This document shows positions 1 to 15,032 of a stretch of 64,000 bases of DNA, one piece after another; the first letter of the stretch is position 1, and the number at the start of each line of letters is the position of its first letter. The stretch spans positions 32,935,221 through 32,999,220 of the forward strand of contig OX463781.1 in the NCBI GenBank assembly GCA_949825025.1, read 5' to 3'. The position numbers and the translations under genes were made by a program. The stretch is from Siphlonurus alternatus (Eukaryota; Arthropoda; Insecta; Ephemeroptera; Siphlonuridae). The notes beneath the pieces are model-generated. The model was not told the origin of the DNA. It made no database searches and was given only the letters and a program-made list of their open reading frames with translations.

Positions 1-142
1 TTGAGATATCACACAACTGAATGAAAAATAACGTTGCATAACAACGCAAAAATATAAAATAATTTGGCATTACTGCATGCAGCCAAGATTTTTAATAACA
101 CCCACAGCTTGTCTCAAGTGACAATTAAAAATTAAAAATCTT

Positions 143-292
143 AAGCCGGTATTACACGATACAATTTTTCTAATTATTGCATACAATTTTTCCTTACAAG
201 AAAACTTAAATGTCATTGTATGGAGATGAAATTTTCTTGTATTATAAGGAAAAATTGTAAGCAAAATTATTGTATCGTGTAATACGGGCTTT
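143..292. mobile_element. Fold-back MITE, 150 bp
   Basis: Left arm AAGCCGGTATTACACGATAC then AATTTTTCTAATTATTGC; right arm is its complement ending ATACGGGCTT at 292. Loop AAATGTCATTGTATGGAGAT. Confidence 0.82.
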
Positions 293-1298
<1,006 letters not shown>

Positions 1299-1422
1299 TT
1301 TAGCTGCATGCAGATTTTTAATATCGATCACTTCTTTTAAAAACACACCCATGCATGCACTTAAAATATTTTTTTAATGGACAACCTGCATGTTGTTTTT
1401 TTTTTTCCAGAAATGCATGGAT

Positions 1423-1572
1423 TAGAGGTCTGCACGGGCTCGGGCCGGGCAGCGGGCGGTGTGCAACGGGCCTGGGCCGGGCCAGACCCGCGGGCCGGAC
1501 GGGCCTATTTTTCAAAACTTTAATATTACGTGTTGCAATGACTTTTTTTACTTAGGAGCTACAGAGATGCGA

Positions 1573-1617
<45 letters not shown>

Positions 1618-1930
1618 CCTTTTTTTTTTCAGTTTTATGACTGTCGAACTAAAGTGAAAAGGCACACATGAAGACATCACAGACTAAAAAAAAAAAAAAA
1701 AAAATGAAACAATATAAAACCGAACAAAACTGCGCGCCGATGGCCTATACTAAATGAGCGGGCCACGAGCGGGCCGAGGGCTAATTTCAGACGGACCACG
1801 GGCCGGGCCGTGCTGCGGAAAAACTTTCACGGGCCCGGGCCGGAAAACTTTCACGGGGCCGGGCCGGGAGCATGCAGCCAATGGGCCGGGCCGGGTCGGG
1901 CCTCAAAAATCCGGCCCGTGCAGACCTCTA
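1423..1930. mobile_element. hAT-like non-autonomous element rich in GGGCC
   Basis: Terminal inverted repeat TAGAGGTCTGCACGGGC at 1423 and its complement ending at 1930, flanked by a perfect 8-bp target duplication gcatggat (1415-1422 and 1931-1938). Subterminal parts are crowded with CGGGCC/GGGCCGGGC words; the middle is AT-rich and holds an (AT)n run at 1578-1613. No transposase frame. Confidence 0.92.
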
Positions 1931-2065
1931 GCATGGATAGAGGGTGCCAAATTATGATACCCTGATTTTTTGTTATATATGTTTATTTGAGTCCAGGAAC
2001 TATTTTTTTAAAAAATATTGAAATTGCGGACACGCTCCCTGGAGGCTTCAATAGGCATATAAATA

Positions 2066-2214
<149 letters not shown>

Positions 2215-2370
2215 CCTTTTTATGAAAGATCCAGGGGGGCCAAAAGATTAACTTTCAATAATTTTTGAAAATATAAGTTCCATGTCAAAAAATCAGAAAA
2301 ATCACAGTAAAATAATTTGGTACCTTTTGTTCATTTTTATACAATAAAAAAATTGTCAAGCAGGTTGTCC

Positions 2371-3857
2371 AACACATTTTCAATTTGGTGTAAATTATTG
2401 AATCATTCAATAGTACAGTATCACAAACCTTAGTTTACGTATGGAAGACATTTTGAAAAGAAAATAGTACCGTTTTGCGTTACGACCTTCATTTTTTAAC
2501 GATAGGCGCTCGATTAGAAAAAATCATCACATCCCTAGTTTAGTTTGCCGGTTTATGAGAACGCCACGGCCGTGGGCGCGGCAATCCGCTTGCCTAGCGG
2601 CCATCCCAAGTATCTAATAGACTTTTAACCTGTTATTAGTACTGACATCATGGTTTAATGTTCATTAATTTAGCGAACTTTAAAACCAAAACAGAAAATG
2701 CACGCTGACATGATTTTTGTTAAAGTGACGTCACAGGAGCTCGAAATCGATTAATTAAATCGAACCGAATCGAACTAAACCGATCAGCTGAGCTGAAAAA
2801 AGGCGTTCGTTTTAAAATAAAAGACAGATCGGAATATACGTCTATATACGCCTCCAGAAGCTATAATAAATCCAGAATGTTACTTTTAAATGCGTAAGGG
2901 AGCTTATTTTTTTAATTTTACCACTTTTTTTCAAGTTTTTAGCATTTTTGGTGTCGACGTTTTGTCACAACAGCGGCTCCGTGCGGCCCCACTGGCCCCA
3001 GGCTTTCGTCTGGAAGAGGTGCAAACTGGTCGAAGTGGTGGCGACGCGATTTTGAAATCAAATTAAACTTACTTTTTTATACTTTTTTCTAATAGTTATA
3101 CATATTATAGAAGCATGTAATATTTTTAAAAAATTCCATAGTTTAAAATAACCTTGTTGTGGGACATTTTTAAAAAATTAAGATTACTACGCCTTGGCGA
3201 CGTCTAGTCTGTGATCTCAGGCGTAATCTAAGGCTTGTTTTACTGTATACTGTGTTATATTTTTTCAATAGCTAAAAAACATAATATTTTGCAGGAAAAT
3301 TGGGTTCCGATATAGTATAATATAAATATTATAAACAGAACTTGTTACTACAACACACATTATAAATTTAGCAAGTGTGACAAGTTGCGAGGCACCGCCA
3401 TCGCTAACTGCTCCGTATTATAGTTTGGTCCCCTGCGTGCATGCAGTCAGGCGGCTCGCCGTCCCCCCTGCACGGTATATTGCGAGCGTTGGATGCTAAA
3501 CAATATGCGTCAAGTTAATATAGAAGTTGGGGGGATCGGCGTGCGATACAATTGATGTCACGGCGAGTTGTGATCTGGGATCAATAGCCGCACAGCTGAT
3601 GTCAGACGACGAGTTATCGACTTTTGTTTTCGACGCACCTGCATGCAGAAACTAGGTCACGACAGCATATTATAAATATGTTTTTGGTGCAACTCGAGTG
3701 AAGGAGTAAAGGGCACAAGTCGATTGGTAATAATACCTATAGTTTTAAGTTCTTTATAGTACTCCAATCCATGTAATATGCTGCCTGTGCCATGCCAAGA
3801 ACTATATAGAGTCGTTGGTGCCATGCAATAACTTAAAAATCGTCGCCTCAGAATATA
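2371..3857. other. No gene recognised
   Basis: Non-coding on both strands as far as I can see; contains one TGACGTCA (2726) and scattered GC-richer islands near 2560-2600, 2970-3050 and 3400-3490. Confidence 0.5.
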
Positions 3858-3968
3858 AGTGTCGTATATAAACCACGAAGTTTTGATGCAATTATACATC
3901 TTATTCTTCATGTACCTAGGGTCTAAAATTGCATGTATCAAAATTTCGTGGTTTATACGACACTTACA
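3858..3968. mobile_element. Fold-back element, 110 bp
   Basis: AGTGTCGTATATAAACCACG then AAGTTTTGATGCAATT faces AATTGCATGTATCAAAATTT then CGTGGTTTATACGACACT across a 35-bp loop. Confidence 0.8.
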
Positions 3969-4132
3969 GTCTAACAGATCTTAGAATACCTGTAGACACT
4001 ATGGCGCCAGCCGCCAGCTCCAGACAGTCTAGACTGAATGGCGGCATTCATAAGATCCTTAATATTTATTTTCAAGATGTCCGCCGCGCGCAGTTGAATC
4101 CAAACATAAACTTAGATTTGTATAATACTGTA
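3965..4132. mobile_element. 168-bp dispersed element, possible mariner MITE, copy 1
   Basis: Begins TACAGTCTAACAGATCTTAG and ends AATACTGTA. A second copy of the same length is at 49724-49891. TA followed by CAGT, with ACTG before TA at the end, is the Tc1/mariner pattern; inverted similarity is limited to the tips. Confidence 0.65.
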
Positions 4133-4151
4133 TATTCTGAAGCGACAAAAT

Positions 4152-4262
<111 letters not shown>

Positions 4263-4353
4263 CACATACATATCTATGCATATAGTTATCACTCTTATCA
4301 CATAATAATTATATAATTCACATATATTATATATTATTATAATTATATAATAG

Positions 4354-4738
4354 GTGTGGCACAGTGCGCTTGACCGGGTCTCGTCAGATCACCGAAGTCA
4401 AGCAACGCCGCGCGTGGTTAGTAGTTGGATGGGTGACCATTTTCAACAAAAACCATGTTTCCCACCCAGGGGTAAATCGTTGCGCTTTTCCACTATGTGG
4501 TTCCCCTGGCTTTGGACCATTGCACTTCCGGTTCATTGACAAAAGCTGTAGCGTCCATCCTGGCTGAGGTTTCCACGTTTCCCTCAGCCGCAGGCAAATG
4601 CCGGGATGGATTTGCAAGGCCGTGGCCGCCCCCGTTCCGGAAGAGCCCGCGAAACGCTCAAGTTAGGGTTTCGGAAGGTTCGGGGTTTCAAAGTAGTATG
4701 TAATTAGTAAATAGAAGTACCCAATAGGGTTTGATTAA
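4354..4738 (+). mobile_element. 5S-rRNA-derived SINE (SINE3 type), copy 1
   Basis: The first 85 or so bases resemble 5S rRNA: GGGTCTCGTCAGATCACCGA, then AAGTCAAGCA, then GGTTAGTAGTTGGATGGGTG, which holds the internal pol III promoter (box A, intermediate element, box C). A unique GC-rich body follows, then a tail ATTAGTAAATAGAAGTACCC and AATAGGGTTT. The second copy at 61344-61727 on the other strand agrees over the whole length, which fixes both borders. The 5S-like part lacks a proper terminal stem, so it is not a 5S gene. Confidence 0.92.
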
Positions 4739-7700
4739 AAATAAAAATTATTATAATTAATTTATCTCTAATATAACTTTAATATCCAGTATAATTTTTT
4801 TTTATAGTTTTGTAGATTCAACAAATTAAAAGCGAAGTATGCATGCCGTGCATAGCCTACTACGAAGAACAATAATTATAGAATAATTATCACTAAAAAA
4901 AATATTATTTTATATATTACATCAAAGAACTAGAATTTCTGTATTGGATCCAATAAACAAATCAAATCAAATGGGCAATGAAAGCATTTGGGGTGAAGAA
5001 AAGTGGGGATGATGGCTCAGGACGGCTGATGGTTTTACGATTGAAGTTCATGCAGAGGCTACAGGTATAGTTAGGGGTGACGACTTGTGGCGACCCTTGA
5101 CCGGCTTCCTTATGCCGGACGAGCAGGAATCCTACCAAGTACGTCCCGCCACAGACCTTGACATACGCAGCCGAAACAACGGGGTATAATATTATTATAT
5201 AACGTCGTGCAACACTCTTCCTGTCACGTATCACATGAAATAGAGAGCCCGAACTTTGCAATAGGGAATTAATTCTTATTAAATTCAACAAGGATTAAAC
5301 CAGGTAATTCGCATTACTTCATAAAACCAGTATGACAATAGTCAGTTTAAAATGGGGAAAGAGTCTTCGTGGAAATCAGGGGGGACCATTTTTTATTATT
5401 TAAGGGACTCTCAACACGAAAATGTCAGTATAGTATAGACAGACGAAGACACTTATATATTATGAATATGAACAATTTTGCATCTATCGACTTTATGTCC
5501 ATGCAAGTATATATTTTAAGGCCAACGAGTCGGATGCAGATGGTACACTATTCATGTCATTTAATTATATTATTATTTAAAATGCTTATATTACTTATCA
5601 TAGGGTTTATGAAGATAAACAGATTTATATAAGCTTGGCCGAATATACACAATACAGTTAGACACAATATATAAAATATATATATACATATATATATATC
5701 ATGCGTGAAGGTTGAAGCTAATAATGTTCTAATTCGTTGATTTTGTATGCAACATGCACCCGTGGAGGTATCAGAGATGAAGATAATACGATGCAACAAT
5801 CAAATCAATATGATTATGCCTGTTCAAGTCATATATTATATACAAGTTTGCACGGTGGCAACAATTTTACTATAGGTGTGACTTTCTTACATTGACAATG
5901 TGTTGATTGTTTATTCAACAAAGGAGCAGAAAGACTTGAGCTCAAAGGCTCGGAGAGGGTTATCGAACCACCGCTGTTATACGTTATCTGCCGGCATCTG
6001 CTGCAGTGCAAGACGCTGCTGCTTCTCCGAATGACGCGCGCTACCATCAGTCTGGGAGGAAGCGACCGCGCCAGACAAGCGAGACAAGTCGCAGCATCAC
6101 GCAGATCGCACTTGCTGGGTAACGCGAGTCAATCAAGAACTTCCTTTGATCATGACGCAAGCAAGTCCATTTTATAACACTGCACTGTCATGAACTACAT
6201 TTTGGGAGGCTAGACAAGATAATTAAGACGTGGATGTATTCACGCATGCACGCTATTCACGAAGGACGTTATCCATGCCTGCAAGTTTCTCATTAACCAC
6301 GTTTAGTGTTATGGAAATAGTCTGGCGCTAACCGAGGTTATTCAGCTGTAGCTGTAAATAACTGTTTCGTGAAACGCCCCCATTATATCCTTGATTGTAC
6401 ATATATAATATTATGTACGTATAAACATATAATACATGGTATAAATATTATGATGTTTTTCGGACAATTTACATAAATTTAACACATAAAGTCAGAAAGA
6501 AGTGTAAGTGTCAATAGCAGTAGCGAATGTGTGCATGCAAAACCTCGCTTCTGACTTGCCACTGGACAAAGAGATGCAGACCTTCAATTTTGGGTCCAAT
6601 GAAGTTCACTCCATCTTATTGATTCCCGAGTCATTTATAAATAGAGGATGAGTCCCGATGATATACTTCCTAAACAGAACGATGGTTCCAAGTCTCCGCC
6701 TTTCCTTGATACCGAGTATGTGATCAGTACATCATTACACATTAAATAAAGCTTGGCACACAATTCATTTTACTTCACAAACTGTTGCCCTAAGAAGAAG
6801 TGAAAAAATAAACGTAAATTTTCATGTAAACGCAAAGTTCACACATTCCTTTGAAACATAACTCAAGAGTGACTGATTGTTTGCACAAAATAATTTGCTG
6901 TAAGGAGAGAGTGACTAAATTAACCTGCGGTTTGTTTGTTGATATTCGTTCCCACCGTCGAGCGTTTGTGGGGCTCGACAGTACAAATAAACAAAAGCTG
7001 CAGCTCTCCACCAAAGAAGTCTTTGCTCTCCATTCGCACACTGACCAAATTTCTCTACCTGAATTTTACAAAGTATTTCAGAGGTAAATAAAATCCATTC
7101 CGATACAAATCCCATCATCATATATTTTCAAATCATAATAAATAATGTGTACCATTTATGCGTCACTTTTTATAAATGAATTTCGCATTGAAGGGTTATT
7201 TTGGGAGAATTCAAATTTGTTTATGGTCATATAGTAGTAAAGTTGTAGTGGGGTGCCAAACAACTTTTATTTTTAAAAAATGCAAAGTGATTTCCCACTT
7301 CATATATAATATTTATTTGGGATTACATAATAATGAATGAATTTGCAGCTGTGGCTGCATGAGCTCCATGATAATCAATAATTAAGCGATAAGGTGGCCG
7401 ATAAGTTACGCACAGACTGACCTTCACTTGAGCGGTTCTACTTTAATAATCAGAATTAACAAGGCCGATCGAGGAGGGTCCTATCCTCCAGTTACTGACA
7501 TGCTTCGACCGCTCTCGCAACGGTTCCCTCAGTTTTCTCACTCTGAAATGTCAAGCTTCATACAAACTGTAGATTTGAAACATATCTGGGCACACGAGGC
7601 GGAAAACATCTGGGGGAAGATGTTTACTGTAATAAACTGTACTGCAGTGTGTGTTCTGTCATCATTGACGTTCCTCTATGGACAATATTATTTTGATGAT

Positions 7701-8058
7701 GCTGCGTAATCATTGTTATCACAGCAGGTGAATGTTATCAACACATAACACGCATGCCATAGTGTTGCAGGATACGCTCTCTCACAAATAAGCACGCTAA
7801 TAATAATACTCGCTAATAATAATAATAGCAGGCCGCAGCTGCCGGGTCTCAGCAGCTACTGCATGACATAAAGGGTAATTCACATAAGCGACGGCGACGA
7901 TGCGACGAGATTTTAACGCAAAGCTTTGAAACCCTACGCCGTAAGCGAATTTACAGCATTGCGGCAGCAATATCACGATGCTATTTTTTAATCGTCAAAT
8001 ATGGCCGCCAATGGATAATTTATTACATCAAATGCGAATTATTCGCGTCACGTCGACT
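4739..8058. other. No gene recognised
   Basis: Short open frames only. The best, 6851-7083 on the plus strand (ends LPEFYKVFQ before a GTAAAT), could be an exon but has no ATG and no partner. Confidence 0.45.
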
Positions 8059-8122
8059 ACATGGGCGATTTTCAGCCTGTACGACGTCACGTCGTACTGT
8101 ACAGGCTGAAAATCACCCATGT
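8059..8122. repeat. Near-perfect 64-bp palindrome
   Basis: ACATGGGCGATTTTCAGCCT then GTACGAC, centre GTCAC, then the complement ending CACCCATGT; one extra base pair and a few mismatches. Confidence 0.85.
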
Positions 8123-8553
8123 AAATCCATCTTTACACTCCTCCGCGAGCTCATCCATCACACCGTGCGGCAAAAGGTAAGAATTTACTTACAAACACGA
8201 GGTCTCCTGGCAAGCGGACATCTTCGTCACGTGACAAACTCCTTTTTGTTTCTTTCTTGGCTGCATTGCTTGGCTCAGCCAAGCAAATTTACAAAATAAT
8301 GAGTAATGAGTATATAACAAATCATGCATCTGCAGCCAAGCAGAAAGATGGATTTCTTCACGTGACAAAAGATGGCCGCTTGTCAGAAAAGTTCAGAAAG
8401 CTTATTCTGAAAGATCATAATTATATTCGTATACATAGTTTTATATGTTTTGTTCAAGGTATATATCAAGAGGGTTGAAGCATATTATAGCAAATTTTGG
8501 TGACATGCGGAAGCAAAAACAAATGTAAACTGCAGAAGTATTTTTTTCATACG

Positions 8554-8974
8554 GGGAAGGTAACGCACCCAATGTTTAAAAAAAAAAAAAAAAAATCCCA
8601 CACATGAAAATTATGAAAAAAATTTAAAATGTTCTCCTTTACCCTATCAATAGCTAAAATATCAGGTACACAAATTCCACCTAGTTTTTAAGTTATGAAT
8701 TTTTAAAGTTGACTAATTCAACTTGGAAGTTACATTTCTCCATGTTAAAGTAGTCAACTTTAAAAATTCATAACTTAAAAACTATATCGAATTTGCCTAC
8801 ACCTGATATTTTAGCTGCTGATAGAATAGAATAACATAGAAATTTGCTTTATTGCGGCGAGGTTTAGGCAAGCCCATTCTTACACCTAACCGCAGGGGAT
8901 AGGGGATGTAGAGGAGAACATTTTAATTTTTTTTCATAATTTTCAAGTGATTTTTTTAACATTACCTTCCCCTT
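8554..8974. mobile_element. Fold-back element, about 420 bp
   Basis: Tips GGGGAAGGTAACG and TTACCTTCCCC; arms share GAAAATTATGAAAAAAATTT, AAAATGTTCTCCT, AGCTAAAATATCAGGT and TTTTAAGTTATGAATTTTTA. The right arm carries about 70 extra bases (near 8825-8900), a likely later insertion. Confidence 0.82.
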
Positions 8975-11900
8975 AAGTTTCATTAATTTGAAAACATCTC
9001 CTATCCTCCCCCCCTCCTAAAATCTAGAGGTCTTATGTCGATGACGCCTCAAATAACATTAGGTATGGAAGTGATGTGCTTCATGGAAACGCAGTAGTTG
9101 GGGTGATGGGCCGAGTTTAGAGCCACCTACATACAGTCATGTCTAGTTTTGAGACTGACTGCATGCGGAAAGTGGGCGTTAACTCTAATATTACATCCCA
9201 CAGCCGCCCCTGCAGCCCACAATCAATTTTACGCCTCTTTTTTTTTTTAAACCTCACTTAAGCGATTAAGTGAGTGCTTTTCATTAATCGATCAAGTCCA
9301 GAAATAGTATTGAAAACCCGGCAGCGTGCAATTTTCACCTACTCGGTACAAAACAGTCAAAAACTCGGTTTTGTTAACTCTTTTTCTCGCGACAAACAAA
9401 ACATAAAATGTATATATAATGTTCTCTAGATAAGGCCAATTAAATTATAAGTCTTTATTATAGCTTAAGTTAATAAAATAAATACATGATATATTATAGT
9501 AATATAATAATATATACATAATAATAATTACACGGTCACTTATTTTGACATGGCATTTATAACGTATATTATATTAATTGAGCCTTTTATATGCCACAAT
9601 AAAAATGACCTGTATTATATAACGTGATTTTTTTATAAATATGATTATGAATTATTATTACATTACATGATATAAACATCTTTAGTTCTTATAATTGCAT
9701 AATTATGTACTTTTACAATTTATGTTATAAATGATTAAAACAGACATTTCATTGCACTTATAATATTTTTTATTTATTTATTTTTTTTTACAATTTTTTT
9801 AAAAAGCGTGTTATTATTTTTCCAAGTAATTCAGGTTATTATGCAATCAGGATACAATATGAAAGTGTCCCATAAAAGTGTTTCATAAAATCTCTAAAAA
9901 GTAAAATCTCGAACAAAACATTTCTTCTTAATTTGAGACCATGCTACAGAGGGGCAGCTTTTGATCTGCCCCTGCATTGCAGCTATAATGCGGCGACAGT
10001 TCGTGCCGTACGTTATGTATATAAAATAAATATGTGACACGGTAGGCCATGCACAAAGCGCGTATAATTATATAAAATATTATGCAACAAATAATTCAAG
10101 CTCACACGTTGTGTCCATTAAAATGTTGACATGCAGTAATTAATGACTAATCGATAAGTTATACCAAATTCACGCGTGCAGGAAATCGATAATGTGCAGA
10201 TACTTTACATATTTTATTATTATATAATATTTTATTGCTGCCTTTATTGCTGCATACTGTCGTCATTTAATGATTTCTTTAAGTAGCAATTTATATTCAT
10301 GGTAATATTCATAACGTGAAAAGTTACAGTAATATGAGCATTCTCCCGCACTTCCAGCGCCACTCACCTTTACCTTGGAATCTAATTAGCAAGAACACAT
10401 CAGGAAACTGATGGTTGGCTTGCATTTTAATTAGCAAGTATAGTACAAAGACAGTAAAAAATGTCTCCATGGCACTTGAGGTCAAAATTTAAACCAAACG
10501 AAAAGACACGTAACCTATAAACTTGCGTGCATGGGTATTTATTTAATAATGAAATAATTTATAAAACGGGGATATATAATATTAGTCATCAATCCTCATA
10601 ATTCTTATAAGTCTGACGGGTGAGAATTTTACTTCACCCACATGCATGGTTCATGCTATATACCCTGATGTGATGTAACCATATAACACTTCAGTCATAC
10701 AAGAACGTATTTAAAAGCAATTCAGAACCACTATACAAATTTGCATGGGGACCAATTTTGGCGTTTGAATTTAATTTATACGAGAAAGAAGTATTTAGGA
10801 CTGCATTAAATTTATTTCTTAATTTGTCTGCAAATATAGTTCTGTTATCTAAGCTTGGAACACTATACATTTTTACATGGACATCACTTTTAAATGTCCA
10901 AATAATCTGCATAATTTGTACATGCAGACAATATTGGGTATGCGGCACAACAGGTCATACTCCGCAAGTTGGTACTTATATCAACGGCGGGTTTTGGGGC
11001 ATTGAGATCAATAACAGCAGACTAATGTGCCGCAGTAATAATGTTATACCACTGCAGTGTCTCGGCCCAACAACCGTGCCAGGTGGCGCCCTCTTTGGCC
11101 GTGCGTGGTATATTGTATTATATATTAATTCTATTATATATGATATAATATATATAACTGGAAAAAAAATATATAACATTCAATGGCCGGCACACATGCA
11201 CTCTATAGAGATATACCATTGCCATACAGTATGTATACTATGTATACAATATATTATGTTACCACCAAAAGCCAAATTTGGGCAAAAGACGAAAAAATGA
11301 GCAAAACTATAGTTTGAGCATCTCGCGCGAATTTGAAATTTTATAAGAGAGGTGAGGAAAGCATGTAAATAACGATCGAAGAATTAAAGTTCATGCACCA
11401 AAAATATTCGTAACAAACATTTGTTAAAGAGAAAATGTGAAAGAAAAAATAATTTTTAATTCTGAATTTCTTTTTCGTAGAAAAAAATAAGAAAAGAAAA
11501 TAAAAATGAAATTTTGTTGACATATTAATTATACAATATAATAATAAATATATTATATTGGCGATGTGAGCACAGGTCAGGACCTAACCTCGTGAACCGC
11601 AAACATTACTGCCATGCAGTGGACAATGCTAACCCATACTGTCACTCATTTTGTATATTATAATATTTTGTGAAAGTCCTCTAACTGCAGATGTAAACAT
11701 TGCAATCAACTGCATGTTGTATGGTTCATATGAGACGTTATTATATTATATAAGTTATACTTCTTGCACTGGCATCCCAGGCGTGATTTAGTATTAATAT
11801 TTCTGCACAAATTACAACAATCCTATTCTTCATTGTTGCGCTAAGACAGTCTTAGGATAAGTTTAGGTTAAGTGGCGTTATTTGAAGACCCCCCTGATTC

Positions 11901-14889
11901 TTAATTAACGATGCATTTGCAAATGACATGAGGTTGCATGAAATAACTATAATAAGCAGAGGACGATCTCGGGTTCGAATCCATGTAGTCCATTCGGTGG
12001 TAAAATATTTTCCCCCACTTTCCACGCACGGTTCAGAGAAGTGCCCTCATGCAATCAAGTATAAGTATATAATGTATATAATAGACCTATAGGTGTATCG
12101 CACTTTTTTTCCTACTATATATGATTCAATGGCATAAAATACTGAAATTAGCTAATAAAACGGTACAGATTTGATAACATTTTATTATTATGATGGGACA
12201 GAGTGATTGGTGCCGATCCAGAACATATGTGAACCATACGACTCACATTTCTATTTTTTTCTGGAGGGGGTTTGAATTTTTTCCGAAGGGTTATGCATTC
12301 ATGAGTACTTTTTAAACCTCTCCCAAATTTTCAAAGCTGAATATCTTTTGCCTCTTGCAGTCGAACTCTAGAAAATCAATCAGGCAGGGAAATAATTATC
12401 ACATTTATAACATTCAATCTTTCTTGAGGTGTATACGTTGTTGACAATGGCAACTGAATTATCCAACACCCTGCAGCGAGATATTTGCAACGATGGCTGG
12501 CAGGTGACGTCATGACGCCGATACGATTTGCGTACTTGCGTAGATAGTACTTGCTGGCCCCTCGCTGCTGGTACCAAAACATAATTTACTGTCAGTGAGA
12601 CAGAAGGCGAACATTTTTTTTTTTTTTGCCTATATACACTTCGACCAATAGAAGATTACCCCGGAAGTGGAGCTTCCTCTTCCTATGTAGATTTCATGCC
12701 TGAAACTGTGCAGACTTGATTTGTGTACATGTGTACTTTTATATAAAAGTTCACAGAAAACCTAGAACTAATCCAGGGCCGTCCCATGCGCACGGTGCAT
12801 ACGTTTAATTTTTTCTGCTCTATTATAGAGTTTTCCGTAAATTAATAGCCACGGCTTAGAAAAGCTGCGCAGAAACGAGTTTTAAATGTTAGTAGTCTAC
12901 TGCGCATGGCTCTGCGAAGTGTGCATGATAAAAAAGCTTGAATCCAAATGAAGCTGCGCAAACGCTAGGTGACTAATCTGCGCACAGCCAATAGCAACTT
13001 TGTATGCTTTATGAACAAAGATACGAACTTCTACCCCAGATTGCTTGCGAATCGCAGTGTTTAAAAATTCTTTTAATACGTTGCTGCAACCGGTTTGGCT
13101 TGTAGTATTGCAAATAAATATCAAATTTGAGATGAGATAAAAAGCAACGTTCTCGCTAATGTTGAACAAAAATTCTGCTCCGGTAGGGGCCCCTCGTGCA
13201 GCAAAACAGCTGTTTTGAGCTCACTAAGTGACGTCACCTTGGGTATTTTTGGCCAAAATGCGCAGATCAGTCCAAATTCGTAGGGCTGATGGACCTATCT
13301 ATTATAGTTGTATCATGGAACTAATCCACTTCCGGAGTGGTCTTTTCATTTGTTGAAATTCAGCAAGATTACTCTGTGTGTTTGTGGCGCTTATCATTTT
13401 ATAGTTGACGCACACTATTACTGACATTACTGTTAACTGCTACAGGCTTACTGTTAGCGGAGTTTTATGGTAGCTTAATCTACGGTATTTACGTGAACAT
13501 CATGCACGTAATTAATTAATAAATATATTAACTTTAACAATAGGAAAAGACCGTATCGAAATTTAAGTATTTACTGCAATGCCATGTTTTAATGTGTGCC
13601 CCCAATCTTTTTTTGCACCTTTGTATAGTCGGATTTAGTTATAATATTGTATAATGAAGTCTTCATAGAGATTAACAGCCCTTAATTAAAGATATTATGT
13701 TTGAATGCCTCGTGCTGCTTTATTGGCAGTCCCCATGCACCTAATTTTTCTTTATTACAATTTTTTATTATTCGGGCGAAATCGAAATAATAAATAATGT
13801 TGCACCGATCTCGAGAAAACCGAAGTTAAATACGACTGTAGCGAGCTATTATAGAGTCTCCAGCACTGACCTTGACGTATCATCTCCAAGGTCAATTCGG
13901 TGCACCGGCGGGTGAACGGATACACCTTTGCAAAAACGTGCTGTTCATCCCGCGTGGCCCACTTATAGCTCAATCTCATGCACTCTGTTATGCTCTCCAC
14001 AGTATTTATTATACAAACAGCAAAATTAATATATTAGCATTGCGAGGGTAGAGTATACATTTTTGCAGTTTCTTTAATTATATTTCACTCATTTTTACAG
14101 TTAGCGAACAAGTAAGCAGACAATCGCTATATTATATCATAAAATGATATATAAAATTTGAAGTTTTCAAATGATTTGTAACTCTGTATTATAAAACACT
14201 ATCATGTAAAAAAAAATTTAACTCTCACGGAAGTATAATTATATTATTATCTATGATGAAAATTCAGTTTACGATTTTTTGTTCTCCTTTTTCATTGATA
14301 AAAGTACTCAACTGTAGACTGAAAGAGTGTATTGTTTGGAAACGAATGATTTGGACGTGATGTAAAACTGATACGCTAATTGTTCGCCCAGCTAGTGAAA
14401 TTTCCTCATTCGATGATCCACCCTGTTCGCACACCATCTACAACATGCAGGGTCCCGCAGGCGACGATTGTGATGACATCGCTTTACGACTTGAAGCCAC
14501 AATCCACTGACACCGTCGAATAGTAGAGAAACAATTAACACGTTTATTTCCGATTACAGATAACCTGAATTGCTGCGTCGCCACGTTTATTGATGGATGT
14601 AATATTTATACATGGATTAATGTAAGTTTAAGTGTGCACAGTATTTCCTAATAGGAGTAGGTCGATTTGGTGCAGCTCTCGATTTTAGGCAGTGGTGATG
14701 GGTAATTAAAACATTAAAACCACCCTATTTTTTATTTAATTAAAATTATTTTACCCCTGATTTTAAAACTTTCTAATATGTTTTAAACAATAAAGTTAAC
14801 CATGTTAAATCATAATTCCCTTTGTTTATTAATTATTCATGCAGTATTCAACGTATTTATGTTATGAAATATTTTGCCTATATAGTGGG
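8975..14889. other. No gene recognised
   Basis: AT-rich sequence with TGACGTCA at 12505 and 13229, and a lone tRNA-type B box (GGGTTCGAATCC, near 11970) with no matching A box, perhaps a SINE remnant. Confidence 0.45.
10758..11300 (+). other. Open frame of 180 codons, no recognised product
   Basis: The frame opens at TTG, not ATG, and runs 180 codons in AT-rich DNA, long for chance. Composition is Ile/Tyr/Cys-rich with no motif I know. It could be a chance frame, an exon of an unseen gene or remains of a mobile element. Listed for completeness only. Confidence 0.2.
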
Positions 14890-15032
14890 TAAGGGGCATT
14901 CACAAAGCCCTAAGGCCACATTTAGGGCTCGATAATTTAAGCCTGATTTTAGGCATGCTTTTTAGACCCAAAATTTCTGGTCTTAAATTATCGAGCCCTA
15001 AATGTGGCCTTAAGGCTTTGTGAATGCCTCTT
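14890..15032. mobile_element. CATTCACAAAGCC fold-back MITE, copy 1
   Basis: Arms GGGGCATTCACAAAGCCCTA, AGGCCACATTTAGGGCTCGA, TAATTTAAG and complement; loop with TTTTAGGCATGCTTTTTAGA. Second copy at 52560-52699. Confidence 0.92.

Noticed and set aside
4354..4440. A 5S rRNA gene
   Set aside because: Only the internal part resembles 5S; terminal stem missing, and the same 380-bp unit recurs at 61344-61727, so it is a SINE.
7428..7709. 93-codon frame starting at TTG
   Set aside because: No ATG, no motif, isolated.
11960..11985. tRNA gene (B-box GGGTTCGAATCC)
   Set aside because: No A box or cloverleaf could be drawn upstream.
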